Part shown: positions 56,601 through 64,000 of the stretch, piece after piece
Layout of the letters: every line of letters begins with the position of its first letter
How positions within the stretch are numbered: the stretch's first letter is position 1
Assembly: GCF_001625305.1 (NCBI RefSeq)
Contig: NW_017804442.1
Coordinates: 1,363,300 to 1,427,299, forward strand
Length of the DNA: 64,000 bases
Reading direction: 5' to 3'
Source of the DNA: Branchiostoma belcheri
Lineage: Eukaryota; Chordata; Leptocardii; Amphioxiformes; Branchiostomatidae
The notes under the pieces: model-generated
Databases searched by the model: none
Told to the model about the DNA's origin: nothing
Seen by the model: only the letters and a program-made list of their open reading frames with translations
Position numbers and translations under genes: made by a program

Positions 56601-59600
56601 ACCAAACTAAAAAACAACAACAACAAAAATTCAGTGCAAAAGAGAAACCCCGATAAAAAAAGCCTAAAAACACTCTAAAAATAACCCCAAACCCAAACCT
56701 CTGCTTGGAGAGTAGCCTGGATGTATCCAAGCCTTGCGAACTTTTCTACAGACTGAATCTCTTTATATCTCACCACCTAAGCTCACAAGTTCACCAAAGG
56801 TCACCCAAACTGGGAAAAACCCTGTTGAAAGAATGACTACAACCTGCCAACTGCTGCAGTACTGATACAGATCAATAGGGGGCTCTTTTTGCCTGCACCA
56901 GCATCTGAAATCAGCCACTACACATCATGGCAATTTGCAAACTGAAAATACTAGCCTTCTAATTTCTTTTTTACACCCAATTTCATGCACTCAGAGATGT
57001 TATAAAGAATGCATCTCTCTGTGCACAACAAATACTCCAGTCTCTCTAGTTTACAAGGCTCAAGGGAGTTTAGGCCTAAGAAAAAAATGTTGTGTTTCTT
57101 GTTTAAGTCTGAAGAAATTATGGTTGGTAGGTAGCGATTATACCTTTTTTTATTATCTTTTTTGTTAGACTTTGGCAATCTCTAGTGATCTAATTTACAG
57201 TTGAAGAAAGTAAAACTTGCATGAGGACACTTATATTTTGAACGTCAATGTTGGAAAACTGATTGCACAACGTTTCATCACTCAGGTGTCAGATCATGGA
57301 GCCAGAAAAGTTTGATCACCCCGAAAAATTCATGTCCACCCAAAAAAGGCTAGGCTAGGGTTGGCAGTATTTTCTAGTGTTGGTTGGGAAACAGGAAGCA
57401 CAACATTTTTTCCCCAGGCCTCACCAAATACTCCAGTGTCTTTAGTTTACAAGGCTCTAGGGGTTTAGGAGAGTGGCTACATACATCAAAGATTCCTGTT
57501 GTGTGACAAGTGTGTATTATCCTCCCAGGTTACCCTGACCTTTGCCCCCGAACTTTGACCTGTACGGCTGATCAGCATGCAATGTCGGTCCCAAGGGATC
57601 ATGGGATATGCACCTGTTAAAGCCGTAAAATGTTTGCAAAAAAAGAAATGTTCTTCGTAAATTTACAGTGGAGAAAAAATTCTTCACTTTGTACAATTTT
57701 GCCTTTGTTGACAAGACTTAATAAATCTTTGTAAATTTTTCCACTATAAATTTTCAATTTTTCATGTTCAATAATCTAAATTATACCAATGAAATATATT
57801 TCAAAGGTTTTCAGTCTTCTAGGCGATTTTCAGAACAAGCATTTGTGAAAAAAACACGCAATTTGGCCATTTTATTTTCTCAATTAGAGTAAAAATTAGT
57901 AATTCTGACAACCGATAAATTGTATTAGTTTCGCCCTACGTGATAAATGATGACATTGAACATGAAAGTATAATAAACTCTTCACACGTCAGATGTGGGT
58001 TCTCTGAGAAGGTCAAGCTTTGTGAAAAAGCGGCTCTTCTGACAAAAGATTAATCGCTTCCTGTTCCGATACCTTTCGGAGCTCAAATTATTATTTTTTC
58101 ATTACCTTTTAAACGACAAGTTGTCAGAAATCTTGCCTATAATTTGGTATAAATGTCTATAGATAAATAAAAGGGCAACAGATTTTTTTCTATCATAAAA
58201 AAATTAATTTTAAAAAAAATTTTGTTCTTTGTTTTCTGTTCTGATACCTTCCGGAGCTCAAATTATTACCTTCGCCAAGAAGGTTATGTTTTTAGTAGCG
58301 TTTGTCTGTGTGTGTGTGTGTGTGTGTGTGGTTTAGCAAGATAACTCGAAAAGCAGTGGATGGATTGGAATGAAACTTGGTAGGTGGGTAGGACTTCATG
58401 AGACCTAGAAATGATTAGATTTTGGGCCCCCTGGCGGCTTTCCTAGGTACTGCAGCTGAACTTCCGATTTTGATATCTCATGTTCTGGACATGCTAGGGT
58501 CACGAATTTTGGTTGGTAGATAGCTCTTGGGGTAGGAAAGAAGTGACATAAGTTTGGGTCCCCTAGCGCCTTGTTCTGGAACTGCAGGAGCATTTGTTGA
58601 AAAAAATTTGAAGGGCGATAACTCAAGAACCGGTTGACGTATTGTCGTGATTTTTGGTATGTAGGTAGTTGAAGTGATGCTTGACATAATCAAATGGCAA
58701 TTATGCAAATCAGGACTTAATTTGCATAATTAATGAGGAAATTCTATAAATCTGCTTTGTTCGATAATAGAACTATGAAACACTTGTGACATCTACTTGA
58801 GAACGAGAAAAACATCTGAGGATATAGATTATGTAAATGAGGACCTAATTTGCATAATTAATGGCAAATTCTTATAATTCCATGGTTGTAACTGCTGCAC
58901 CCCGAATTTCATACTTGCCACATTTGGAAGTTAAGTGAAGGTGAACAGCAATAAACATAACTTATTCAAATCATGACCTCATTTGCATAATTTATGAGGA
59001 AGTGCTATAATAGCCTTTTTGTTAAGATAAGGCTGTCATTGGGTGGAGAATATGATCAACTGATATAATCCATGCAAATGAAGCTCTTATTTACAAAATC
59101 AATGATACAAATTGTATAATTTGTCACCCGCAAGGGTTAACATCATTTGGCGAAGGTATGAGATCGTGGAACTCTTGTTATTATTTCATTACCTGCCAAA
59201 ATACAAGTTGTCAGAAATCTTGCCAATAATTTAGGAATTGTGGATAAAACCATGCCAATTTTTTTTTTTAATTGCTTGTTTTTATTTTTTTTCTTTGAAC
59301 CCTCCTTTTTTTCATGAAAAGTTCAAATCAGCCTACAGTCCGCTATTTATGAATTTTAGTTAAAATCCATAAATAGTTTTCACCTGAATTCTTTTGAATA
59401 ATCAAAATACTCTTTACAAGTGGTACATGTATTTTGGAAAAGCTCTTTGCAAATTATCATGCTGGTTTCCCTGTTTTGAATAATGTTACCTTGGCCTGAT
59501 ATAGCCTTTGATATATATTTCCACCCAGTATTTGTTATAGGTGTATAAATAGGTGGGTGTACGTGTGGGTTTGCACATGCACCACTTTCTTCAGCAACCA

Positions 59601-62600
59601 ATCACATTCTCAGGTGGCATGAGGGTCTGCACGGGGGGAGACAGGTCTTTCAAGAGGAGGGTATACATGGGGGAGGGTATAAATTTGTAGGCTATACATA
59701 AAATGGCCATCTACTGCTAATTTTTTTGTACATGCGGCTCATTTTTCTAAATAGACAATCACAACTTAACAGAGAAGTGAGATCAGATGCCTAGAAATTT
59801 TGCAAAAAAATCTTGAGAATTAAACTTAAAACAGATCACCTATGCTTTACACTAAATGTAGGATGACTACAAATAAATATCTAAAAAGGGCAGACAGTGT
59901 TTGACACAATTAGGTTAGGTGGTGACAGTTTAAAACTGTATTTAAATGGTGCATGTAAGTATGGACACATGGAACAATCCACTGTTTGGATATTCATGGT
60001 AATATTAACCTAAATATGTAGGGACTGTTCATTATTTACATATCCTACAACATGGAATCTTACTAAAGTAGTTTGGGAGAAAGGCACCCTATCCTTAAAT
60101 CAGATGGATAACGAAACGTCCCTTAGTCTATGAAAAATTGCTTTCATGACATTGAATTTGAACTGACTTCAGAAATTTTAAATGTCAAACAATTAGAACC
60201 TAACACTAACACAGATGAACTTTCATGCTACAATTAGAATCTAGTTTCTCTTCAAAAATACATCTACAACCTTGAATGTGCAGTAAATAGTTTTCAAGAA
60301 TGCAGAAAGAGGTTTAAAAGTGTTCAAGCCCTGTACTCAAACTCTTTGTTGTCAGTCCTTGTAGCTTCAAGAGTTCAATCTCGGTTCTTTTCATGTTCAC
60401 CACTTGTATATGCTGACATCATTGTTGTTCCTTTGTTCCTTGTAATGTCAAAAGGGAATCTTTTGCGATTTTTGTCCTCACAAATCTAAAAGGAATCAAC
60501 TCAGGCCTTGCCGGAAGTTGGAATAAAAAAAAACGGTCACATTTAATCCTGGATGTAGATAATGTTTTTCTAACAATCCCACACCATTTAGAAACCACTC
60601 GGGCTTGTAACATGCTTGGGGCTAAGGAAACAAGTCTTAGAAAAGTGCTTTTGTAAAGAAAGGAAATATTATAAGAAGCTTCTACTTCTAAAATCTAAGT
60701 CCCTTTGGCCTAGGTCTTAATTTTCGTGGCCCTGAAGATCAAGGAAATGGTTGAGAAGGGAGAGAACTTGGTGGGTGGCAACAAAAACTGCAACATTCAT
60801 TTGTAAACCGGTATAAAAATGGACCCTTACCTTACCTGCTGTGTGCGCATTTGGTACAGTCCAACCTTCGCTAGAAGAAACCATGTGATTTCAAGGGGTG
60901 TTAAGAGTAATTTGAGGTCCAAAAAGTAAAATGTTTTTATGAAATTAGTAAAATTGTGAAGAATATTTGTACAATGCTCTGTTTTGAGTTAAAAGTGTTA
61001 AGTAATTAAAACAATCTGCTAATTAGCCATCTTAACGAACCCCGTCCTTGGCAACTTCCGAACAAGCCGACCTTGAAGGGACGTTACATTGTACCAGACA
61101 GGGGTGTTCAGGATGGGTGCTCGTGTTACAGGAAACAATAGGCCGGGGGCACCCAAACATTGGCAAGGGGCCAGCCCGACTTCTCATGTCTGCTAAAATA
61201 ACAGGGGAACATTAGCAGTCTTAAGGGTGTTTGTTTAAGGAAGGAGGCTGAACTAAGGAGGCCGAGGACACAGGTGTGATCAGGACAGGTGTGCTGGGAT
61301 CACCTGTCGGGCGGGGCGGGGCAAGGGTGTCACCTGGGCGGAGCTTTGTTTGAGTACTGTGGATTTTAACATTAAAATCGGACACAACCTTTTTGGGCTA
61401 TAGGTTAACCTTACAAATCAAACATTCTTGGGGATAAGCGGAGCGGAGCTTTGTTTGAGTACTGTGGATTCTTAAACGCTAAAGAACTTAAAGATCGGAT
61501 TTAGCTTAACTTTCCACCTGAAAATTTTAGTGCAAAAATTTCCAATATAATGTCACATTTGACAAAATTTTTGGAAGAACATAAAATATTTAGGGGATCG
61601 AATAAAGGAGAAAAAAACTCTAATTTACGTCAAGTTGGTAGTTATGTTTGAGCAGTGTAAAGGACTCAATTATATGATGTCAGCAAAACCTAATACAAAC
61701 ATCCCCACTTCTCTTCAGAACTAGGATCTCAAGTCAGCTATCTTTAATGTTACTAGGGCATTCTTTCAGCAGTGACAAGATTTTGAAGGGTTAGAGTGCT
61801 AACCTCAAAATTTCTGATGACTATCAGTCCATCTTGTTCACAGAGTGGCCTTAGGTCTCTAAAATTTGGAGGTTAGCAACTCTTACCCTTCAAAAACTTG
61901 TCGCCGCTGAAAGAATGCTCTAGTAACTGTAACTAACTGTAACTATATGTGACAAATGAATCTCTTCAACAAAACTATCTTTAAATTTTTAAACAAGCTG
62001 TACAATAAACAAATCTATTTTCCTTCATCGATAATTTTATCAGTCTGCCATGTTCACCAATCGTTATTACCCTAATGAAGATGACAGGCAGCCATTGACA
62101 TTTTTTTTGACCAAGTGGTTGTTAGAGAACTTTGGTATTAAATCAATTTTTCGTTCTCAACAAGACTTACTGCCAGTATGTTGCCCTGTCCTGTCCTGTT
62201 GGACCTTCCTGAAATAGTCTTAACCCTGACAAGGAATTTCCTCAAGGAACCAAGAATGTGAAACATGTCGGAAGTGCCTGTCCAGACTTGTCTTGCCCTT
62301 GACTTTGACCTTCACATAAAACATATGGCTGAGGCCGACCTTGGATGACCTTGTTATCTGTACGCCCAGAGAGGAAAATGTCAGTGTTTGAAGTAGATTG
62401 AACCTAACAGCAGTAGGGGGTTGTTCATTTCTGTCAGGGGTGGAACGGAAAGATGATACACACCTACCACGGACTGTGGAGGATAGGGGATTGTTCTTTA
62501 CTGTAAGGGGTGGGGCAGGATGTATTCTAGGGTGCTGAGAGATGGAACAAATGTACAGTCAAACCTAAGCATGAAAGTTCATCTGTGTTGGTATACTTTA

Positions 62601-63670
62601 TTGTGACAAAAAGGACTAAACATTCTTGCCAACACTGAGTAAATTGGGACTTACAATTTCTTGCCAACATTCTTACTAGTTGGCAAGAACGTTTAGTCCT
62701 TTTTGTCATAGTACAGTCAAGCCTGTTCAAGAAGGCCACCCAGGAGACTGAGGTAAAGTGGTCTTCTTGGCCAGGTTGCTGAATGCTTGCACCAATGAGA
62801 AAAAATTTGCCTAACTTTGAGCTATTGTAAGTGAAATGTTGTATTAAATGTTTATTATTTGTTTATAAATTCTCCTTCTGTGTTTTTCTGCAGCAATGTC
62901 GGCTTACCAGAAGTTCTTCAGCCTCAAGGAAGATTACTGGAAGGTTAGTTTTACTTTCTTAATTTTCAACACTCAAATATAATATACCAAAACCATGTTC
63001 ATATCCTATATCTGTCTACATAAGAATATTTCTTGGTACTTCAAATTCATACCAAAAGTGAGACCAAATCATCCATACATAACAGTAATGAAACGCGTAA
63101 CTCAGTTATGATATGTTGTATCTTTTGATATAGGATAGTCTTCTAATCTTGTTCATTAGTTGCTGTCATGCATTGTACAGTTGTCAAGCAATAAACCTTC
63201 CTTATCATAAAATGTTTCTCTAGATAATGAAAAAGATTTAGTTTCTCCTATCATTTTTATGTGGTGTTATGTCCTAAGTTTTTTTGTGTGTGTCTGCCAC
63301 GGCACTTAATTGAGGTATTGAGTTTAAAACTTCTACATCGCGCTAGTTGTATATAACTAGTATAACTAGTGCAATATAGAAGTTTTCATCTCAATACAGT
63401 GTACAAGAGACAAAAGTACAGGAAAGTATGGAACACATCATCTTGGATTATCATTGTATCTTAACCTAAGAAGTATAGAAATGTTGTAAGTTGTAATGAT
63501 GTGTGATTGTTGTTGTGATTTTAGGATGCCAACTTCCTCTATGGGCTGGGGATGGTCTACTTCCACTTTGGAGCCTTCCAATGGTAAGTTACAAACAAAC
63601 AAACAAACAAACAACAACAAAATATATGAAACCCATTGCAAGCTTGTACATTGATAAGTGAATATGTGTG

Positions 63671-63710
<40 letters not shown>

Positions 63711-64000
63711 TGTGCACGTTTGAGTGTGTGTGTCACTGTGTGTGTGTGTGTGTGTGTGAGTGTGTGCATGTGTGTGTGTGTGTGGTGTGTGTGCACGTGT
63801 GTGTGTGTGTGTAAATGAGTAAATATGTTGGCTTTGTGAATTGTAACTTTCCATGTAGTAGCTACATGCTGCAGAAGTGATGCATTTTTAATGTGCTGTG
63901 CTACACATCCATGTAACACACAGTACATGAGCCAGCTGATCCATGTAACCTGTGTGACACCAACACAAAGCTAAACATGTCCACCTCTGTACCAGGGGTA
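38287..64000 (+). CDS. KDM6A: Histone H3K27 demethylase UTX, N-terminal exons (partial)
   Basis: KDM6A removes H3K27 di/trimethylation within MLL3/4 complexes; only the start of the gene is here. Exons: 38287-38402, 38508-38577, 55573-55681, 62894-62943 and 63525-63583, continuing past the edge. It opens MESTQSTSSGHERRKMAANG, then LTPLERQDLYELDSRLFGFL, then KGISYLEQEIRKAGDQVDPQ, then [33 protein letters not shown] and DANFLYGLGMVYFHFGAFQW. These correspond to human UTX exon by exon ([33 protein letters not shown]). The last three exons form the first tetratricopeptide repeats. Exons 1-2 are present twice (second copy 39237-39352 and 39458-39527). Exon 3 has partial copies on both sides. Human UTX and UTY are co-orthologous; the position favours KDM6A. 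The JmjC domain is outside the window. Confidence 0.95.
38660..38679. other. Assembly gap (20 N)
   Basis: Twenty Ns mark a scaffold join of unknown true length, exactly at the end of duplication copy 1. Confidence 1.
38680..38830 (+). repeat. Short GAAAGGGCCACGC.AATAT repeats
   Basis: Three imperfect units of about 50-60 bp start near 38680, 38732 and 38788 (GAAAGGGCCACG, CACCTGTACGGT, CCTGGTCCCTA). They directly follow the gap. Confidence 0.7.
39142..39609 (+). repeat. 468-bp exact duplication, copy 2 (KDM6A exons 1-2)
   Basis: Contains ATG 39237, exon 39237-39352 and exon 39458-39527, offset exactly 950 bp from copy 1. This copy is contiguous with the downstream gene, so it is the more reliable attachment for the remaining exons. 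Confidence 0.95.
39610..41535. other. KDM6A intron 2, first part, no feature seen
   Basis: AT-rich intron with no recognisable gene, RNA or transposon. CAAGATGGCGGC at about 39760 is a YY1-like motif. Confidence 0.6.
41540..41690. mobile_element. Repeat half, GGGCTCTCGCCTAGCAATGG family
   Basis: It begins CAGGGCTCTCGCCTAGCAAT and includes GGTGCTCCCCCTTTCCCAAA. An inverted relative is at 43545-43715 (GGGGAGCACCCTTGCTTC ... GAGAGCCCTGG). It lies in the large KDM6A intron. Confidence 0.65.
41780..42135. mobile_element. hAT-like palindromic repeat
   Basis: CAGTGTTAGATTG ... CACCTGCAGTCTGCATTTTG at the left and TTTCTACCACTGCTG at the right. The same family as 12877-13375 and 34975-35331. Confidence 0.7.
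42340..42680. mobile_element. GGTGCACCC-type repeat (CAGGGCTCGAAATTC end)
   Basis: CAGGGCTCGAAATTCATTTT then GGAATAGGTGCACTGG and GTGCACCATATAAGATAAAA. Related pieces are at 43858-43990, 49090-49140 and 49450-49525, and a complete palindromic copy is at 48487-48835. Confidence 0.7.
44525..44715. mobile_element. Partial GGCCTAGGAAATAAAACG MITE
   Basis: Left half of a foldback family whose fuller copies are at 50749-51123 and 57071-57422. All share TCCATGATCTGACACCTGAG. Confidence 0.8.
45820..46095 (+). mobile_element. LINE 3' end (RT C-terminal tail)
   Basis: Nucleotide match to 16755-17065: CATGCCTTCAAATATTAGAG, GTAACAAGTCGTTCGGTGTG and GGTGTGTTACGCCGAAGAG. Frameshifted and decayed. Confidence 0.75.
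46330..46810 (+). repeat. Minisatellite, about 62- and 90-bp units
   Basis: GGAGCTGTGCAGGTATTTCT followed by GATGTCTACCTGCACCTAAC occurs about seven times. Spacing is about 62 or 90 bp; long units add ACTGGGTATATGCAGGTTAG. The unit resembles the GTGCACC-type MITE interior, from which it may have grown. Confidence 0.9.
47515..47700. mobile_element. SINE tail-like fragment
   Basis: AAAGAACCCACCACACTTAT, then GAAAGAGTAGGGGACCTTCC and CGGTGTGAGTGG resemble the 3' part of the tRNA SINEs here. A weaker relative is near 52790-52860. No tRNA head is visible. Confidence 0.45.
48487..48835. mobile_element. Complete GTGCACCC palindromic MITE
   Basis: CAGGGCTCCAAAATTC at the left is paired with TATTCCCAGCCCTG at the right. 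Internal GGTGCACTGGTGCACCCAAC and ATTGGGTGCACAGCTCCAAT form secondary palindromes. About 350 bp. Confidence 0.85.
49160..49760 (+). repeat. Direct duplication of about 230 bp, 370-bp period
   Basis: 49160-49390 and 49530-49760 share long, nearly identical blocks, such as GGCCTGTCCTGACTCAATAC and AACTCAGCGTTGTCTGGGGT. They are separated by a GTGCACC-type MITE end. No coding frame. The high identity could mean a recent duplication or a constrained intronic element. Confidence 0.9.
50208..50458. mobile_element. Foldback MITE, CGGCAGAACGTACTGC family
   Basis: Inverted ends GCACGTCGGCAGAACGTACT and AGTACGTTCTGCTGACGTGC. Second of three copies. Confidence 0.9.
50749..51123. mobile_element. Foldback MITE, AGGCCTTGGGAAATAAAAAT family
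   Basis: TTAGGCCTTGGGAAATAAAA is mirrored by TTTTTCTTGGGCCTTA, with TGTGTTTCCTGTTTC and GAAACAGGAAACACA inside. The shared centre is CTCCATGATCTGACACCTGA. Confidence 0.88.
51568..51952. mobile_element. Foldback MITE, TCCGGACTTGTAAG family (full)
   Basis: AGTGCTGCATACCGGTTCAC and GGTTCAGGTATGCAGCACTA are the inverted ends. The same family as 5490-5870. Confidence 0.9.
52138..52500. mobile_element. Foldback MITE, CCACACCAATTTAATT family
   Basis: Third copy of the family at 32050-32435. Ends TGCCACACAATTTAATTTGT and ACAAATTAAATTGGTGTGGC. Confidence 0.9.
53612..53979. mobile_element. Foldback element, GATGAAGGTTAGACGTCCAG ends
   Basis: GATGAAGGTTAGACGTCCAG and TGGATGTCTAACCTTCATCA are the mirrored ends, arms about 36 bp. 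The interior holds CGAGTGACGCCACTATTCTT. Pieces recur near 12090 and 24950. Confidence 0.88.
53985..54240. mobile_element. Foldback MITE, CAGCAAAACATAGTGCGC / GCAGTACGTTCTGCC family
   Basis: Third copy of the 24425-24685 family; the left tip is diverged. It inserted directly beside the element at 53612-53979. Confidence 0.82.
54470..54720 (+). mobile_element. Interspersed repeat, partner of 14350-14615
   Basis: GAGAAGTAACATTTGCAAAG ... CACCATGGTGACAGACGTCA ... GAAGAGGAAGAAACTGAGC is the reverse complement of the copy near 14.4 kb. Confidence 0.8.
55098..55502 (+). pseudogene. Four tandem copies of KDM6A exon 3 head
   Basis: Starts at 55098, 55224, 55353 and 55458 precede the real exon at 55573. 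Each has a CAG acceptor, then GGCATTTCGTACCTGGAGCA, reading GISYLEQEIRKAGDQ, and each is 45 nt up to a CAG before GTGGAC or GTGAAA. Between them are (ACACCTGTATTATA)-type repeats. The third copy has the most donor-like end (CAG/GTGAAA). They could be spliced as in-frame 15-codon microexons or be inert. Confidence 0.93.
55670..55905 (+). repeat. 44-bp tandem repeat of KDM6A exon 3 donor edge
   Basis: The end of exon 3 (TACCCCAAAG before GTCAGAGGGCA) is repeated with equivalent junctions at 55725, 55769, 55813 and 55857, every 44 bp. A shorter last unit follows. Units alternate TTACCCT and TTATTCC before AAAG/GTCA. Confidence 0.88.
56036..56182. mobile_element. Foldback MITE, family A (short)
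   Basis: TAGCCCATACCAGGCTTCAG at the left and AGCCTGGTAGAGGCTA at the right, with GTTCTTTAGCGGACCAACTT inside. KDM6A intron 3. Confidence 0.8.
56500..56716. mobile_element. Foldback MITE, CTCTCCAAGCAGAGGTTTGG family
   Basis: Second copy of the element at 6440-6630, with arms over 90 bp around an AACAACAACAAC spacer. Confidence 0.92.
57071..57422. mobile_element. Foldback MITE, AGGCCTAAGAAAAAAATGTT family
   Basis: TTAGGCCTAAGAAAAAAATG and CATTTTTTCCCCAGGCCT are the mirrored ends. Interior as in 50749-51123, inverted. Confidence 0.85.
57423..58060. other. KDM6A intron 3 segment, no feature recognised
   Basis: AT-rich intronic sequence with no gene, RNA or repeat that I recognise. Confidence 0.5.
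58269..59177. mobile_element. 909-bp CCTTCGCCAAGAAGG element
   Basis: It starts CCTTCGCCAAGAAGGTTATG and ends with TTTGGCGAAGGTATGAGATC ... ACTCTTG, flanked by TTATTA on both sides (58263-58268 and 59178-59183). It holds a TG run at about 58305-58330 and several TTAATTTGCATAATTAATGA words. The left end with the SKITRKAVDG-like frame is a repeat type I associate with many marine invertebrates, from general familiarity. Confidence 0.7.
59240..62890. other. Rest of KDM6A intron 3, sparse repeats
   Basis: No gene seen. A hairpin at about 62605-62715 pairs TGACAAAAAGGACTAAACAT with ACGTTTAGTCCTTTTTGTCA. Family B end motifs occur at about 60205 and 62573. GGGGTGGAACGGAAAGATGA and GGGGTGGGGCAGGATGTATT near 62440-62520 are a short imperfect duplication. 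Confidence 0.55.
63666..63815. repeat. (TG)n microsatellite
   Basis: A long imperfect TG tract just after KDM6A exon 5. Large His/Thr frames on the minus strand come from it. Confidence 0.97.

Noticed and set aside
63438-63928. Large His/Thr-rich minus-strand frames
   Set aside because: Translations of the TG microsatellite after KDM6A exon 5.
1-64000. CRISPR arrays, bacterial operons or integrated viruses
   Set aside because: The genes are spliced animal genes. Repeats are foldback, tandem or LINE/SINE types without spacer structure, and no viral coding region was seen.

Overview
The window is animal genomic DNA, most likely from a lancelet (Branchiostoma). This is inferred from chordate-like spliced genes, a gene block shared with the human X chromosome, and dense short palindromic transposons. 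All exon boundaries were read by hand from splice sites and reading frames; no transcript or database was consulted.

Layout. 1-2700: a palindromic GGGACACG-type satellite, a tetranucleotide array, a tRNA-derived SINE and a foldback element. 2799-7003 (+): TPT1 (TCTP), six coding exons. 9102-14989 (+): a SYCE1-like synaptonemal-complex protein, twelve exons. It converges tail-to-tail with EFHC2 (27041-16007, -), sixteen exons, 748 codons, with three DM10 domains and degenerate EF-hands. 28087-28598 (+): CMC4, a twin CX9C mitochondrial protein. 36604-31173 (-): FUNDC1, the mitophagy receptor, five exons. From 38287 to the right edge (+): the N-terminal exons of KDM6A (UTX), with a possible alternative first exon at 37022-37134. 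The KDM6A catalytic JmjC part lies beyond the window.

EFHC2(-), FUNDC1(-), KDM6A(+) is the same order and orientation as human Xp11.3. FUNDC1 and KDM6A are divergent and may share a promoter region. The EFHC2 upstream region carries a near-consensus RFX X-box, which fits a ciliary microtubule protein.

The most unusual signal is a recurrent one. At seven exons in four unrelated genes, the last part of the intron, the AG acceptor and the first part of the exon are tandemly duplicated just upstream of the real exon, giving at least twelve partial copies. KDM6A exon 3 also has its donor edge repeated downstream with a 44-bp period. Most copies are probably inert, but some could affect the product. 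In FUNDC1 the upstream acceptor opens in frame and would add a second LC3-interacting motif. In KDM6A each copy could be a 45-nt in-frame microexon. In TPT1 the copy carries an in-frame stop.

The rest is mostly introns filled with foldback MITEs (at least eight families), LINE 3' ends, a Penelope-type GIY-YIG remnant, tRNA SINEs and minisatellites. A 20-N gap at 38660-38679 adjoins an exact 468-bp duplication of KDM6A exons 1-2, which may be an assembly artefact.
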